This document shows positions 54,493 to 64,000 of a stretch of 64,000 nucleotides of DNA, piece by piece; position 1 is the stretch's first letter; each line of letters opens with the position of its first letter. The notes under the pieces are model-generated. The model was given only the letters and a program-made list of their open reading frames with translations. It searched no databases and was not told where the DNA came from. Source of the stretch: Sphingomonadales bacterium 39-57-19 (GTDB taxonomy: Bacteria; Pseudomonadota; Alphaproteobacteria; Sphingomonadales; Sphingomonadaceae); assembly GCA_002282385.1 (NCBI GenBank), contig NCJG01000002.1, forward strand, positions 124,001-188,000. The letters are read 5' to 3'. A program made the translations under genes and the position numbers.

Positions 54493-55251
54493 ATGACAGA
54501 TTCCCGCATATATACCGCAGCGCTTGTAATCATCGGCGACGAGATCCTCTCTGGCCGAACACAGGACAAAAATGTCGCGCAAATTGCGCTTTGGCTCAAT
54601 ATTCAAGGCATTCGCTTACGCGAAGTGCGTGTGGTGGCCGATGATATGGATGCCATTATAGAGGCGGTGAACCTCTTGCGTGCGCGCAATGACTATCTGT
54701 TCACCACCGGCGGCATTGGCCCAACGCATGATGACATTACGGTTGACGCGATCGCAGCGGCGCTCGGCGTCGATGTTGTCATTCATCCAGAGGCAAGCGC
54801 CGTCCTGCACGCCTATTATGAGACACGTGGCGGCATTAACCCCGGCCGCCTGCGCATGGCGCGCGTGCCCGATGGCGCTGACCTTATTCCTAACAAGATG
54901 TCGGGCGCGCCGGGCATTCGCCATGGTAACATCTTCATCATGGCCGGCGTGCCGCATATCACCGCCGGAATGTTGGATGCCCTGACTGGTACATTGGAGG
55001 GTGGTGCGCCCTTGCTGTCACAACAAATCGGTTGCTGGGTGGCCGAAAGCGAAGTTGCCAAATTGCTGGGTGACACCGAAAAGCAGCATGAAGGTTGCCA
55101 GATCGGCAGCTACCCGTTTTTCCGCGAAGGCAAGGTCGGGGCGAACTTCGTTGTCCGGACAACAGACGCAGGCCAGCTCGCCAAATGCCTCGACGCGCTC
55201 AAGCTTGGTTTGCACGGTTTAGGCTATGATACCGTCGACGGTGGAATTTAA
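54493..55251 (+). CDS. Molybdopterin-binding (CinA N-domain-like) protein
   Basis: A 252-residue protein starting at the ATG at 54493 ('MTDSRIYTAALVIIGDEILSG'). It has the MoCF-biosynthesis/MogA-like fold with 'FTTGGIGPTHDDITVDAIA', as in the N-domain of CinA, but lacks the C-terminal deamidase domain. Stand-alone proteins of this type are called competence/damage-inducible protein A or molybdopterin-binding protein; some act as pyrophosphatases on nucleotide substrates. No molybdenum genes are close. Downstream M16 gene is 60 bases away. Confidence 0.9.
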   Translation: MTDSRIYTAALVIIGDEILSGRTQDKNVAQIALWLNIQGIRLREVRVVADDMDAIIEAVNLLRARNDYLFTTGGIGPTHDDITVDAIAAALGVDVVIHPEASAVLHAYYETRGGINPGRLRMARVPDGADLIPNKMSGAPGIRHGNIFIMAGVPHITAGMLDALTGTLEGGAPLLSQQIGCWVAESEVAKLLGDTEKQHEGCQIGSYPFFREGKVGANFVVRTTDAGQLAKCLDALKLGLHGLGYDTVDGGI

Positions 55252-55311
55252 GCGCAGGTTCGTCAGCCCGTTCATGTGCAGTCAAGCCTTCGTTCCGTTA
55301 TGGGGATTGTA

Positions 55312-58188
55312 ATGCGCAAATTCACTCAATCGCTCGCTTTGGCAGCCCTGCTGCTGTCCACATCTGCTTACGCACAAAATGTTGCGCCCGCCGCAACGGT
55401 CGCGGCAAAGGCGGCCAAAGTTCCGTGGTTGTACGAAGGCAGCGACGTACCGGTCGACGATACTTGGACCTTTGGTGTGCTGCCCAATGGGCTGCGCTAT
55501 GCGGTGAAGAAAAATGATGTGCCTGCAGGGCAGGTGTCCATCCGCGTGCGCATTGATGCCGGCGCGTTGCATGAAAATAATGACGAGCAAGGCTTTGCCC
55601 ATCTGATCGAGCATTTGTCCTTCCGTGGGTCAACCTTTGTGCCCGATGGCGAGGCCAAGCGTATTTGGCAAAGGTTCGGCGTCACCTTTGGCAGCGACAG
55701 CAATGCGCAAACAACCCCGACGCAGACAGTCTACAAGCTCGACCTGCCCAATGCGACGCCTGAAAAGCTAGATGAGTCCGTCAAAATCATTTCGGGCATG
55801 ATCCGCAATCCGCGTATCTCGCCCAATGCCTTGAACGCCGAACGTGCCATTGTCCTTGCGGAGCTGCGCGAAAATAGCGGCGCGCAAATGGTCTATAGCG
55901 ACGCCCTGCGTCAGCACGCGTTTCAGGGGCAGCGGCTGGCAAACCGGTCGACGATTGGCACGCCTGAAACATTGCAGGCGTCCGACGCCTTGCGTTTGAG
56001 CGCATTTCATGACCGCTGGTATCGGCCCGAAAATGCAGTTGTCGTCATGGCTGGCGATATGGAACCCGCGCAACTGGCCAATCTGGTGCAGAAATATTTC
56101 AACGACTGGAAAGGGAAAGGCGCCCGCGCGCCTGAACCTGCCTTTGGCGACCCAACGCCGCAGGGCACCCCGACGCGCGTGCTGATTGAGCCAACATTGC
56201 CCACCACGGTCAGCATTGCTTACCTGCGCCCTTGGCGGAAAGTCGACGATACGATTGCGTATAATGAGCAGTTGTTGATTGACGCCCTTGCGCTTCAGAT
56301 CATCAATCGCAGGCTTGAGGTGCAGGCGCGCAGTGGCGGCAATTATCTGTTCGCTGAAATCGCACAGGAAGATATTTCGCGCACCGCGGACGCGACTTTG
56401 GTGTCGATCACCCCCGTTGGCGACAAATGGGAAGCGGCAACGCGGGATGTCCGCGCTGTCATCGCCGACGCCATTGCCACGCCACCATCGGTTGCGGATA
56501 TCGAGCGTGAGAAAACGCTTTTTGGAAATGCGTTGCGCACAATGCTCGATAGCTATCCGTTTGAAGCCGCCGCGAAGCAAGCGGACGATATCGTCAATGC
56601 CGTGGATATTCGGGAAACGGTAGCCGCGCCAAAAACCGTCGTTCAGGTCTATGAAGGCATGAAGGACAAATTCACGCCGCAGCGGCTGTTGGCGTCGACC
56701 CAAAAGCTTTTCGTGGCGGACGCTACACGGTTGATGCTCTCGTCGCCCGCGCCGATCGCGGACGCAGACAATCGTGCACTTGCTGCCTTAAATGCAGCCG
56801 TGTCGGCAAATACAACTGCGCGTTTATCCGAAAATGCAGTTGGCTTTGCGGCGTTGCCCAAGCTTGGTGCGCCCGGCAAGTTGGTGAGCGAACAGACAAT
56901 TTCGCAGTTGCAGATGACCCGGCTTGAACTGTCGAGCGGCGTGCGGGCGTTGCTGTATCCGAACAAGGCCGAAAGCGACCAGATTCGCGTGCTCGTCCGT
57001 TTTGGTCGCGGCTACCAAGCCGTTACCCCTGACAATGGCAGCTTGCTGTGGGCAGGGCCGATCGTCTTGCCGGAAAATGGCATTGGCAAACTCAAGCGCA
57101 CGGAAATTGACCAGATGGTCAATGGGCGGCGGATTGAACTCAACTTCTCCATTGATGATGATGCGTTCCAATTTGGCGGAAATACCCGGCCTGACGACCT
57201 TGCGGATCAATTGACCTTAATTGCCACAAAGATCGAGCATCCTGGTTGGGACCCGGCGCCGGTTGAACGGGCAAAGGCACTCGCGACGTCGGGTTATGCG
57301 AGTTTCGATATGTCGGCGACATCGGTGTTACAGCGTGATTTGGAATTTTTGCTGCGCAACAACGATCCACGCTGGAAAGCCGCGGCACCGGAGGATGTTG
57401 CGAAAGTCGATGCAGCCAAGTTCGAAGCATATTGGAAGCCACTGATGGCGCAGGGCCCGGTTGAGGTTCTTCTCTTTGGGGACTTTGACAAGGCAGCGGC
57501 GGTTGCGGCGTTGGAAAAAAGCTTTGGTGCTTTGTCGCCGCGCGTGCCTATGCCCGTCGCGGCAGCTGCGCGCGATGTCCGTTTCCCAGCGCCGACCGCG
57601 ACCCCCATAAGGCTGACGCATCGCGGCGCGGGTGATCAGGCGGCGGCGGTGATGGCATGGCCCACCGGCGGCGGAATTGCCGGCATCAGCGAAGGACGGC
57701 AGCTGGAAACATTAGCCGCGATTTTCCGTGACCGGTTGTTTGAGAAATTCCGTGCGGAGCAGGCCGCAAGCTACAGTCCCGACATGGCGGCCAATTGGCC
57801 CGTCAATTACAGCAGCGGTGGATATTTGATGGCTTATACGCAGGTCAAACCAACCGACGTTGACCGTTTTTTTGCATTCGCGGATTCGGTTGCAGCGGAT
57901 TTAATCGCCCATCCCGTGAGCGCCGATGAACTGCAGCGTGCGGTTGAGCCAACAAAGCAAGCCATTGAGCGCGCCGCGTCAGGCAACACATTTTGGCTCA
58001 ACCAGCTTAAGGGGTCGACATATGATCCTGAACGCTTCGCGGCATTGGGGACGCTTTACAGTGATTATAACAGCGTGACGCCCGAGATATTACAAGCACT
58101 GGCAAAGCGCTATTTCGTCAAGGACAAGGCGTGGAAACTTGTGGTCGCGCCTCAATCGGCGAATGCAGACGCTGCAAGCTCGCGCTGA
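55312..58188 (+). CDS. M16 family zinc metallopeptidase, exported
   Basis: A 958-residue pitrilysin-type protease. I start it at the ATG at 55312, giving a clear signal peptide (cleavage after 'STSAYAQ'). The first M16 domain has the inverted zinc motif HxxEH ('HLIEH') and the downstream Glu in 'ERAIVLAELREN'; the C-terminal half is a second, inactive M16 domain. The tandem fold makes a clamshell that degrades peptides up to a few kDa in the periplasm. It stands near an unrelated CinA-N gene with no known partner. Confidence 0.93.
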   Translation: MRKFTQSLALAALLLSTSAYAQNVAPAATVAAKAAKVPWLYEGSDVPVDDTWTFGVLPNGLRYAVKKNDVPAGQVSIRVRIDAGALHENNDEQGFAHLIEHLSFRGSTFVPDGEAKRIWQRFGVTFGSDSNAQTTPTQTVYKLDLPNATPEKLDESVKIISGMIRNPRISPNALNAERAIVLAELRENSGAQMVYSDALRQHAFQGQRLANRSTIGTPETLQASDALRLSAFHDRWYRPENAVVVMAGDMEPAQLANLVQKYFNDWKGKGARAPEPAFGDPTPQGTPTRVLIEPTLPTTVSIAYLRPWRKVDDTIAYNEQLLIDALALQIINRRLEVQARSGGNYLFAEIAQEDISRTADATLVSITPVGDKWEAATRDVRAVIADAIATPPSVADIEREKTLFGNALRTMLDSYPFEAAAKQADDIVNAVDIRETVAAPKTVVQVYEGMKDKFTPQRLLASTQKLFVADATRLMLSSPAPIADADNRALAALNAAVSANTTARLSENAVGFAALPKLGAPGKLVSEQTISQLQMTRLELSSGVRALLYPNKAESDQIRVLVRFGRGYQAVTPDNGSLLWAGPIVLPENGIGKLKRTEIDQMVNGRRIELNFSIDDDAFQFGGNTRPDDLADQLTLIATKIEHPGWDPAPVERAKALATSGYASFDMSATSVLQRDLEFLLRNNDPRWKAAAPEDVAKVDAAKFEAYWKPLMAQGPVEVLLFGDFDKAAAVAALEKSFGALSPRVPMPVAAAARDVRFPAPTATPIRLTHRGAGDQAAAVMAWPTGGGIAGISEGRQLETLAAIFRDRLFEKFRAEQAASYSPDMAANWPVNYSSGGYLMAYTQVKPTDVDRFFAFADSVAADLIAHPVSADELQRAVEPTKQAIERAASGNTFWLNQLKGSTYDPERFAALGTLYSDYNSVTPEILQALAKRYFVKDKAWKLVVAPQSANADAASSR

Positions 58189-58227
58189 CGCTCCTTTTGT
58201 CCTGACAATCCGCTTAGGCCAAAAGCG

Positions 58228-59529
58228 TCAAAGCACATATTTCGACAGGTCAGTGTCTTTTGCGATGCCCGATAGCTGCTTGTGCACATAGTCCGCGTCG
58301 ATCACGATTACGTCACCCTTGCGGTCTTCGGCATCGAAGCTGATATCTTCCAACAGCTTTTCCATAACCGTTTGCAGCCGCCGTGCGCCGATATTCTCAA
58401 CGGTTGAATTCACATCCACCGCAATGCGCGCGATGGCATCAATCGCATCGTCGCTAAATTCGAGGGAGACCTCTTCAGTCGCCAGTAACGCGGTATATTG
58501 CTGCGGCAGATTGGCGCGGGTTTCCGAAAGGATACGGACGAAATCGGCATGCTCCAATGCGCGCAGTTCGACGCGGATGGGCAAGCGACCCTGCAATTCA
58601 GGCAGCATGTCGCTTGGCTTTGAAATGTGGAATGCGCCTGATGCGATGAACAGCACATGGTCGGTTTTCATGGGGCCATATTTGGTGGCCACTGTCGTGC
58701 CTTCAATCAACGGCAGCAGATCGCGCTGGACGCCTTCACGGCTGACGGATCCACCGCGCACGTCCGACACGGCGATCTTGTCGATCTCGTCTAGGAATAC
58801 GATGCCATTGGCTTCCGCATCCGCCAAAGCTGCGCGGTTGACGTCGTCTTGATCAAGGCGCTTTTCGGACTCTTCCTCGACCAGCTTGGTCCACGCGTCG
58901 GGGACCTTCATTTTGCGGCGTTTCAGATTGTCTTTGCCAAAGGCTTTGCCCATCATCTCGCCAAGGTTAATCATGCTGACATTGCCGCCCATGCCGGGAA
59001 TTTCCATCGGTGTGGTTGGGCTGTCCGATACTTCAATCTCGATTTCGACATCGTCCATGTGGCGATCACGAATGCGCTGGCGAAATGCTTCGCGCGTGGC
59101 TTCGCTCGCGGTGTCGCCCGCCAACGGCTTCAGAATTCTCTCCATCGCGGCGGCTTCGGCGGCCTCGCGCACATGTTCACGGCGGCGTTCTTTCTCAAGA
59201 CGGACAGCCTCTTCAGCCAAGTCACGGGCGATCTGCTCAACGTCCCGACCGACATAGCCAACTTCCGTGAACTTGGTCGCTTCGACTTTGATAAACGGTG
59301 CACCCGCAAGCTTGGCGAGGCGGCGTGATATCTCGGTCTTGCCGCAGCCCGTGGGGCCAATCATCAGTATGTTTTTGGGCGTCACTTCATCGCGTAAATC
59401 GGCGCCGAGACGCTGGCGACGCCAACGATTACGCAGCGCAACCGCGACAGCACGTTTCGCGTCGGCCTGGCCAATAATATGTTCGTCGAGAGCAGCCACA
59501 ATGGCTTTGGGTGTCAGAGCGTTTTTCAT
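58228..59529 (-). CDS. hslU: HslU ATPase of the HslUV protease
   Basis: A 433-residue AAA+ unfoldase. Walker A 'GPTGCGKTE' at 58-66, Walker B '[11 protein letters not shown]' near 250, an I domain between them and the sensor region with '[20 protein letters not shown]'. It ends 'DLSKYVL', the tail that docks into HslV. It follows hslV after 47 bases. The complex degrades misfolded and regulatory proteins in an ATP-dependent way. Confidence 0.98.
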   Translation of the reverse strand: MKNALTPKAIVAALDEHIIGQADAKRAVAVALRNRWRRQRLGADLRDEVTPKNILMIGPTGCGKTEISRRLAKLAGAPFIKVEATKFTEVGYVGRDVEQIARDLAEEAVRLEKERRREHVREAAEAAAMERILKPLAGDTASEATREAFRQRIRDRHMDDVEIEIEVSDSPTTPMEIPGMGGNVSMINLGEMMGKAFGKDNLKRRKMKVPDAWTKLVEEESEKRLDQDDVNRAALADAEANGIVFLDEIDKIAVSDVRGGSVSREGVQRDLLPLIEGTTVATKYGPMKTDHVLFIASGAFHISKPSDMLPELQGRLPIRVELRALEHADFVRILSETRANLPQQYTALLATEEVSLEFSDDAIDAIARIAVDVNSTVENIGARRLQTVMEKLLEDISFDAEDRKGDVIVIDADYVHKQLSGIAKDTDLSKYVL

Positions 59530-59576
59530 TACTGCCTAGATGGGAAGTTGCTGGAACCGTTCAAGTGAGGCGCAGG

Positions 59577-60143
59577 TTATGCGGCGCTGCCCAATGTCTC
59601 AACGGTCAGCTGATCGTTGGTGTACACACAGATTTCTGCCGCGATTTTCATGGCGTGCCGCGCCATTTTTTCGGCATCTGCCTCATAATCCGCCAGTGCA
59701 CGTGCTGCGGACAACGCGTAATTGCCGCCAGACCCAATCGCCGCGATGCCATCATTTGGTTCAAGCACATCGCCATTGCCTGTCAGGATCAATGTCACCT
59801 CTTTGTCAGCGACAATCATCATCGCTTCCAAATTGCGCAGATATTTATCGGTGCGCCAATCTTTGGCCAATTCGACCGCAGCGCGCATCAATTGACCGCG
59901 ATGCTGCTCCAATTTGCGCTCAAGCCGCTCGAACAGCGTGAACGCATCGGCGGTCGCGCCGGCAAAGCCACCAATGACGGATCCGTCATGCAACTGACGA
60001 ACCTTCTTGGCATTGGGCTTCATGACCGTTTGGCCCATGGACACTTGGCCATCACCAGCGATGACGACTTTGCCGTTTTTGCGCACAGACAATATGGTTG
60101 TACCGTACCAAGTGGACGGATTTCCGTGAGAGTTATTTTCCAT
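59577..60143 (-). CDS. hslV: HslV peptidase of the HslUV protease
   Basis: A 188-residue N-terminal-nucleophile peptidase. The start codon is the ATG at 60143; maturation should cut after Gly14 to expose Thr15 in '[22 protein letters not shown]'. '[19 protein letters not shown]' and '[15 protein letters not shown]' are family blocks. The prepeptide of 14 residues is longer than the one-residue form in E. coli but usual for alphaproteobacteria (recollection). Upstream of hslU; galE precedes by 43 bases. Confidence 0.97.
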   Translation of the reverse strand: MENNSHGNPSTWYGTTILSVRKNGKVVIAGDGQVSMGQTVMKPNAKKVRQLHDGSVIGGFAGATADAFTLFERLERKLEQHRGQLMRAAVELAKDWRTDKYLRNLEAMMIVADKEVTLILTGNGDVLEPNDGIAAIGSGGNYALSAARALADYEADAEKMARHAMKIAAEICVYTNDQLTVETLGSAA

Positions 60144-60186
60144 ATTTTGGATATGGGTCGATTGACGCCAAAGCGCAAGAGAGGGC

Positions 60187-61191
60187 TTAGGTGCTTTGAA
60201 TATCTGTCAGGCGGCGTTCCCAAGCGAGCGCGTGTTGGACGATTTGGTCCAGATTGTCGTAACGCGGTTCCCAACCAAAGCGATCCTTGATCGCTTTGTT
60301 GTCAGAAATCAGCGAGTCAGGATCTCCGGCGCGTCTGCCCTCCATTTTGCGGTGCAATTTCTTGTTGGTCACGCGGTCGACAGCATCGAGGACCTGCATC
60401 ACCGAATAGCCATGGCCGTATCCGCAATTGAGCGTGTGGCTCCGTTCGGGGTCGGCGATAAGTGCCTCAAGCGCGATGACGTGCGCCGCAGCGAGATCGC
60501 TGACATGGATGTAATCGCGTACGCCCGTCCCGTCTTCAGTGGCATAGTCAGTCCCGAAAACGCTCACGCTTTCCCGCTTGCCGAGGGCAGCCTCAACCGC
60601 GATTTTTAGCAAATGTGTCGCCCCGACGGTGGACTGGCCCGTGCGCGCCAGCGGATCGGCACCCGCGACGTTAAAGTAACGCAACGCGCAATAGTTGAAA
60701 TCATGCGCCGCCGCGACATCACGCAACATCATTTCTGTCATCAATTTCGATGTTCCGTACGGATTGATGGGCTGTGTCGCCATATCTTCGCGCACCGGGC
60801 TGGTTTCGGGAATGCCATATGTCGCCGCGGTCGACGAAAAAATCATGTGTTTGACGCCGGATGAAATGGCCGTCTCAATCAAACTGCGGCTTTTTGCAGT
60901 ATTGTTGTTGTAATATTTTAGCGGGTTCTCAACAGATTCCGGTACAACCACCGATCCAGCAAAGTGCATGATCGCATCGATATGTTCATCACGAATGATG
61001 CTTTCCACCAACTCTGAATTGCTGATGTCACCATGGAAGAATCCGGCGTCTTCAGCCACGGCCCAACGGAAACCTGTGACAAGATTATCGATAACAATAG
61101 GGTGGTGACCAGCGTCGATTAAAGCGAGCACGGCGTGGCTGCCAATATATCCAGCGCCTCCAGTCACCAACACGTTCAGCTTTTGTACCAT
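60187..61191 (-). CDS. galE: UDP-glucose 4-epimerase
   Basis: A 334-residue short-chain-dehydrogenase-type epimerase interconverting UDP-glucose and UDP-galactose. The ATG at 61191 gives '[19 protein letters not shown]' with the NAD-binding GxxGxxG; 'SSTAATYG' and 'NPYGTSK' hold the catalytic Ser/Thr and YxxxK; '[11 protein letters not shown]' and 'RAGDPDSLI' are further signatures. It feeds polysaccharide synthesis. Located just upstream of hslV on the same strand. Confidence 0.95.
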   Translation of the reverse strand: MVQKLNVLVTGGAGYIGSHAVLALIDAGHHPIVIDNLVTGFRWAVAEDAGFFHGDISNSELVESIIRDEHIDAIMHFAGSVVVPESVENPLKYYNNNTAKSRSLIETAISSGVKHMIFSSTAATYGIPETSPVREDMATQPINPYGTSKLMTEMMLRDVAAAHDFNYCALRYFNVAGADPLARTGQSTVGATHLLKIAVEAALGKRESVSVFGTDYATEDGTGVRDYIHVSDLAAAHVIALEALIADPERSHTLNCGYGHGYSVMQVLDAVDRVTNKKLHRKMEGRRAGDPDSLISDNKAIKDRFGWEPRYDNLDQIVQHALAWERRLTDIQST

Positions 61192-61362
61192 GGTCGCATT
61201 TCCCGTTATTGCTATTGCCGACACGCCCGGAGTTCATGTCGTTTTCTAATGCTTCTCTATTTTCCGGACTGTTGCATTTTTCATTCAATACTGCGAACCA
61301 TTTTGGATGGCCATGTTTCTTCAAAATCATGCTGCGGTTGGTTACGGTAACGGCGGTATTCC

Positions 61363-62190
61363 TTGCGCGTAGCGGTGCACCAGATGACGAGCGGTGTTTT
61401 GCCAGCGACGAACGTTTCTGAGATGATCGGGGCGATCGAAGCGGCTGCGCAGGGCGGGGCCGCCATGTATTTTGCGCCCGAAATGTCGATAATGATCAAC
61501 CGAAGGCGTGACGAAGCGCGGTTGCACATATGTGAAGAGGCGCAGACCGAGTCGATCGAACGCATCGCTGAAGTTGCATTGCGCAATAAGATATGGGTTC
61601 ACTTGGGATCTATTCCGGTTGTGCATGGCGCCGGGCCACAACTCGCGAACCGCAGCATCGTCATCTCGGCCAATGGCGAAATTATCGCGCGCTATGACAA
61701 AATCCATTTGTTTGACGTGGATTTGAAATCTGGTGAAAGTTGGCGCGAGTCTTCTGCCTATGCGGGCGGCGAAACCCCCGTAATCGTGGAGACGCCGTTG
61801 GGACGAATGGGATTAGCGGTTTGCTACGATATGCGTTTTCCAGACTTGTTCAGCGCTTACGCAAAAGCGGGCGTCGATATCATCACGCTGCCGTCGGCAT
61901 TTACAGTGCCCACAGGCGCGGCGCACTGGCACGCGTTGCTGCGGGCACGGGCGATTGAAAGCGAATGTTTTGTGATTGCAGCAGCGCAATGCGGGGCACA
62001 TGGAGATGGCCGTGAGACTTACGGGCATTCGCTTGTGGTCGATCCTTGGGGAGAGGTCGTCCTTGATATGGGAACCACCCCCGGACTCGCTTTTGTTGAT
62101 TTGAATCTCGATAAGATCGCGGAAGTTCGGCGGCAAATTCCCGTGCATCAAAACCGCCGCGCAATCGGCGAACCCAGATTTTGTGAATAG
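61363..62190 (+). CDS. Nit-family carbon-nitrogen hydrolase
   Basis: A 275-residue nitrilase-superfamily amidase. It appears to start at TTG 61363, giving the usual 'RVAVHQMTSG'. The triad is Glu in 'FAPEMS', Lys in 'YDKIHLFDVD' and Cys in 'VCYDMRFPDLF'. The branch is that of Nit1/Nit2 (omega-amidase, deaminated glutathione amidase), and the latter cleans up dGSH in many bacteria. A small membrane protein follows after 21 bases. Confidence 0.92.
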   Translation: MRVAVHQMTSGVLPATNVSEMIGAIEAAAQGGAAMYFAPEMSIMINRRRDEARLHICEEAQTESIERIAEVALRNKIWVHLGSIPVVHGAGPQLANRSIVISANGEIIARYDKIHLFDVDLKSGESWRESSAYAGGETPVIVETPLGRMGLAVCYDMRFPDLFSAYAKAGVDIITLPSAFTVPTGAAHWHALLRARAIESECFVIAAAQCGAHGDGRETYGHSLVVDPWGEVVLDMGTTPGLAFVDLNLDKIAEVRRQIPVHQNRRAIGEPRFCE

Positions 62191-62211
62191 AATGACCGCG
62201 AGCATTTCGGA

Positions 62212-62427
62212 ATGAGCAGCTTTACCCTGATGAATTGGCAAGACCATTTTTGGACTTCTTTGTCCGCGGCGTCGGCATTACTGGTGCTGATTAGCAGTGT
62301 TGCGGACCGGCGGCGCCATAAACGCACTAAACTCGATCAGGTCGGTATAATGCCGTGGACCGGAATCACCGTATTTTCTGTGCTTATTACTGTATTGGCA
62401 GCTGCGTTGGCGATTAAAGGGCTTTAG
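62212..62427 (+). CDS. Small two-helix membrane protein
   Basis: A 71-residue protein with hydrophobic helices near residues 12-30 and 49-68 and a basic loop 'DRRRHKRTKLDQ' between them. It begins 21 bases after the Nit-family gene. Its TAG shares bases with a perfect palindrome that also contains the cpaF stop. Unknown function. Confidence 0.6.
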   Translation: MSSFTLMNWQDHFWTSLSAASALLVLISSVADRRRHKRTKLDQVGIMPWTGITVFSVLITVLAAALAIKGL

Positions 62428-62467
62428 GGTCAGGACCTATTAAATGCACCTAATAGGTCCTGACCCT
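62426..62467. terminator. Perfect 17-bp inverted repeat, bidirectional terminator candidate
   Basis: AGGGTCAGGACCTATTA (62426-62442) and TAATAGGTCCTGACCCT (62451-62467) pair perfectly with an eight-base loop. The repeat overlaps the stop codons of the convergent genes on both sides. It lacks long U tracts. The sequence resembles REP-type repeats tied to IS200-like transposases (recollection), so its origin may be mobile. Confidence 0.7.
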
Positions 62468-63998
62468 AGCCGAGGCACGCCTCAAGGAACGGCTGGTCAA
62501 ATCCGAACTGCCGCGCCTTTTCCAGAGTATAGGGACGAACGCCACCCGCGACCCATTCACCGTGGATTTTGCCGTCAGAATCTTCATCGCGATATTCAAA
62601 TTTGAACAGATCCTGCGTAACAATGACGTCGCCTTCCATCCCGATTACCTCGGTAATCTGGGTGGTGCGACGTGAACCATCGCGCAAACGCTTCACCTGA
62701 ACGATAAGGTCGACCGATTCCGCGATCTGTCGCGAAATGGCTTCTTTGGGTATTTTGATATCGCCCATCATGATCATGTTTTCCATACGACCCAAGCACT
62801 CGCGCGGGTTGTTGGCGTGGAGCGTACACATGGATCCATCATGACCGGTGTTCATTGCGGCGAGGAGGTCGAAACATTCCGCGCCACGAATTTCGCCCAA
62901 GATGATCCGGTCAGGGCGCATACGCAATGCGTTCTTCACAAGGTCACCGATCGTGATCGCGCCATCGCCTTCCAAGTTGGGAGGGCGCGTTTCAAGCGGG
63001 AGCCAATGCGGCTGTTGAAGACGAAGTTCGGCAGCATCTTCAATCGTCAGAACGCGCTCGCCGGGGTCAATCATTTTGGACAAAGCGTTCAGCATTGTCG
63101 TTTTGCCGGAACCCGTACCGCCTGAAATGACGATATTCATCCGGCTGGCCCCGGCAATCTTTAATGCCGTTGCCATGGGTTCGCTCATCGAACCAAAGCC
63201 CTTCAACATGTCGATTGTGATTGGCTTTTCGGAAAATTTACGAATGGAGATGGCAGTGCCGCGCAACGATAACGGCGGAACAATGACGTTCACGCGGCTA
63301 CCATCTTTCAGTCGGGCGTCAGCCAAAGGTGTGGTCTGGTCGACGCGGCGACCGACTTGGTTCACGATGCGCTGCGCGATCTGGAACAAATGCTCTTCGT
63401 CACGAAACTGGATCGGCGCAATCTGCAGCTTCCCCTTTTTTTCGATATAGGTCTGCAACGGGCCATTGACCATGATATCGGTAATGTCCGGATCGCTGAG
63501 CAACTCTTCAAGCGGACCGAAGCCGAGCAGTTCGTCGACGAGCACTTTTTCCAAAGCAAATTGTTCGCGGCGGTTAAGCGTCAGCTTGAGTTCGGCCAGC
63601 ACTTCAAGAATGATGGGGCGGAACTCTTCAGTCAGCTCTTCTTTATTCAGCGATGCCGCCGCTTCGGGGTCCACACGCTCCAAAAGACGCGGGAGAACCT
63701 GTTCTTTGATTTTATGTACCGACGCTTCAAATCCTTGGGGACCTTCATCGACTGGTGCCGCGTTGTTTGCACGGTCTGACAAGCGCGACATCGCTTCCTG
63801 CATGGCGGTCTGTGGACCGCCGTTGCTGCCGCCGGGTAAGTTTGCCGATTCAATGGGTGGAAATTGTTCGCCACCGCCCGTCGTTTGCGGGTACTCTGGC
63901 TGTTGCGCAATCGAGGGCCCACTGCCGGTCATGGGGCGCGCCACGCCAAATGATGAGCGCCCTACAGACAAGCCTGGTTTCTTCCCAAATGCGCTCAC
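62466..63998 (-). CDS. cpaF: CpaF family pilus assembly ATPase
   Basis: A 510-residue type II/IV secretion ATPase of the Flp/tight-adherence pilus system. A low-complexity N-terminal 80 residues precede the all-alpha domain; Walker A is 'ISGGTGSGKTT' at residues 291-301, with 'TIEDAAELRLQQPHW' (Asp box) and 'RPDRIILGEIRGAE' (Walker B) after it. The start is a GTG two bases from the window edge, so the rest of the tad/cpa cluster should lie beyond. It powers pilus extension or retraction. Confidence 0.95.
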   Translation of the reverse strand: MSAFGKKPGLSVGRSSFGVARPMTGSGPSIAQQPEYPQTTGGGEQFPPIESANLPGGSNGGPQTAMQEAMSRLSDRANNAAPVDEGPQGFEASVHKIKEQVLPRLLERVDPEAAASLNKEELTEEFRPIILEVLAELKLTLNRREQFALEKVLVDELLGFGPLEELLSDPDITDIMVNGPLQTYIEKKGKLQIAPIQFRDEEHLFQIAQRIVNQVGRRVDQTTPLADARLKDGSRVNVIVPPLSLRGTAISIRKFSEKPITIDMLKGFGSMSEPMATALKIAGASRMNIVISGGTGSGKTTMLNALSKMIDPGERVLTIEDAAELRLQQPHWLPLETRPPNLEGDGAITIGDLVKNALRMRPDRIILGEIRGAECFDLLAAMNTGHDGSMCTLHANNPRECLGRMENMIMMGDIKIPKEAISRQIAESVDLIVQVKRLRDGSRRTTQITEVIGMEGDVIVTQDLFKFEYRDEDSDGKIHGEWVAGGVRPYTLEKARQFGFDQPFLEACLG

Positions 63999-64000
63999 GT

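Overview
The window reads as chromosomal DNA of an alphaproteobacterium, most likely Sphingomonadales (Sphingopyxis/Sphingorhabdus-like; inferred, not searched). Supporting signs are a GC-rich genome with tightly packed, often 4-bp-overlapping genes, a crtY-crtI-crtB carotenoid cluster, a large TonB-dependent receptor beside a Tat-exported peptidase, separate glyQ and glyS, the mreBCD-mrdA-rodA order, CX14CX2C-type QueE, CpaF, and many short REP-like palindromes between (and once inside) genes.

Layout. 0-2.5 kb: the end of a GlcG/HbpS-like gene, then an accessory-looking stretch with a coupled HGGxSTG-type pair and poorly coding DNA up to a tRNA-Lys(CTT). 2.5-8.1 kb: cell-elongation operon mreB-mreC-mreD-mrdA-rodA (minus), divergent from mutL. 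10-13.8 kb: ychF, a short-form rplY and pth, then a TSUP permease with an Rrf2 regulator. 13.9-20.7 kb: TonB receptor plus LD-carboxypeptidase, CPBP protease, TraB/GumN protein and a membrane-protein/XRE-regulator pair. 20.8-27.9 kb: glyQ-glyS-ppdK (glyS carries a palindromic insertion) and a DUF1214/DUF1254 pair. 27.9-32 kb: tRNA-Arg(ACG), queC-queE, pmbA and an IMPase-family phosphatase. 32-38.8 kb: crtY-crtI-LOG-crtB (minus), divergent from an MBL hydrolase, a fatty-acid-hydroxylase-family membrane enzyme and a DUF2141 protein. 39-43.8 kb: di-haem peroxidase, TPP riboswitch plus thiC, and a Stealth-type phosphotransferase. 44.1-45.3 kb: a repeat-flanked accessory cassette. 45.4-64 kb: lipoproteins, cold-shock protein, PhnA-like protein, Baeyer-Villiger-type monooxygenase, M17 peptidase, NlpC/P60 hydrolase, argC, map, a CinA-N-like protein, an M16 protease, galE-hslV-hslU, a Nit-family amidohydrolase and cpaF.

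Most of the window is housekeeping. The stretches least explained by standard biology are the repeat-bounded cassette at 44.1-45.3 kb (two convergent unknown ORFs, one with a perfect Shine-Dalgarno and an HNH/zinc-finger-like Cys/His pattern), the truncated L25 gene that still carries a short tail after its stop codon, the palindromic element translated in frame inside glyS, and the tRNA-Lys-adjacent HGGxSTG pair. I found no CRISPR array, integrase, intact insertion sequence or recognisable defence system. All functional calls come from reading translated sequences and recalling family motifs; no database search was run.
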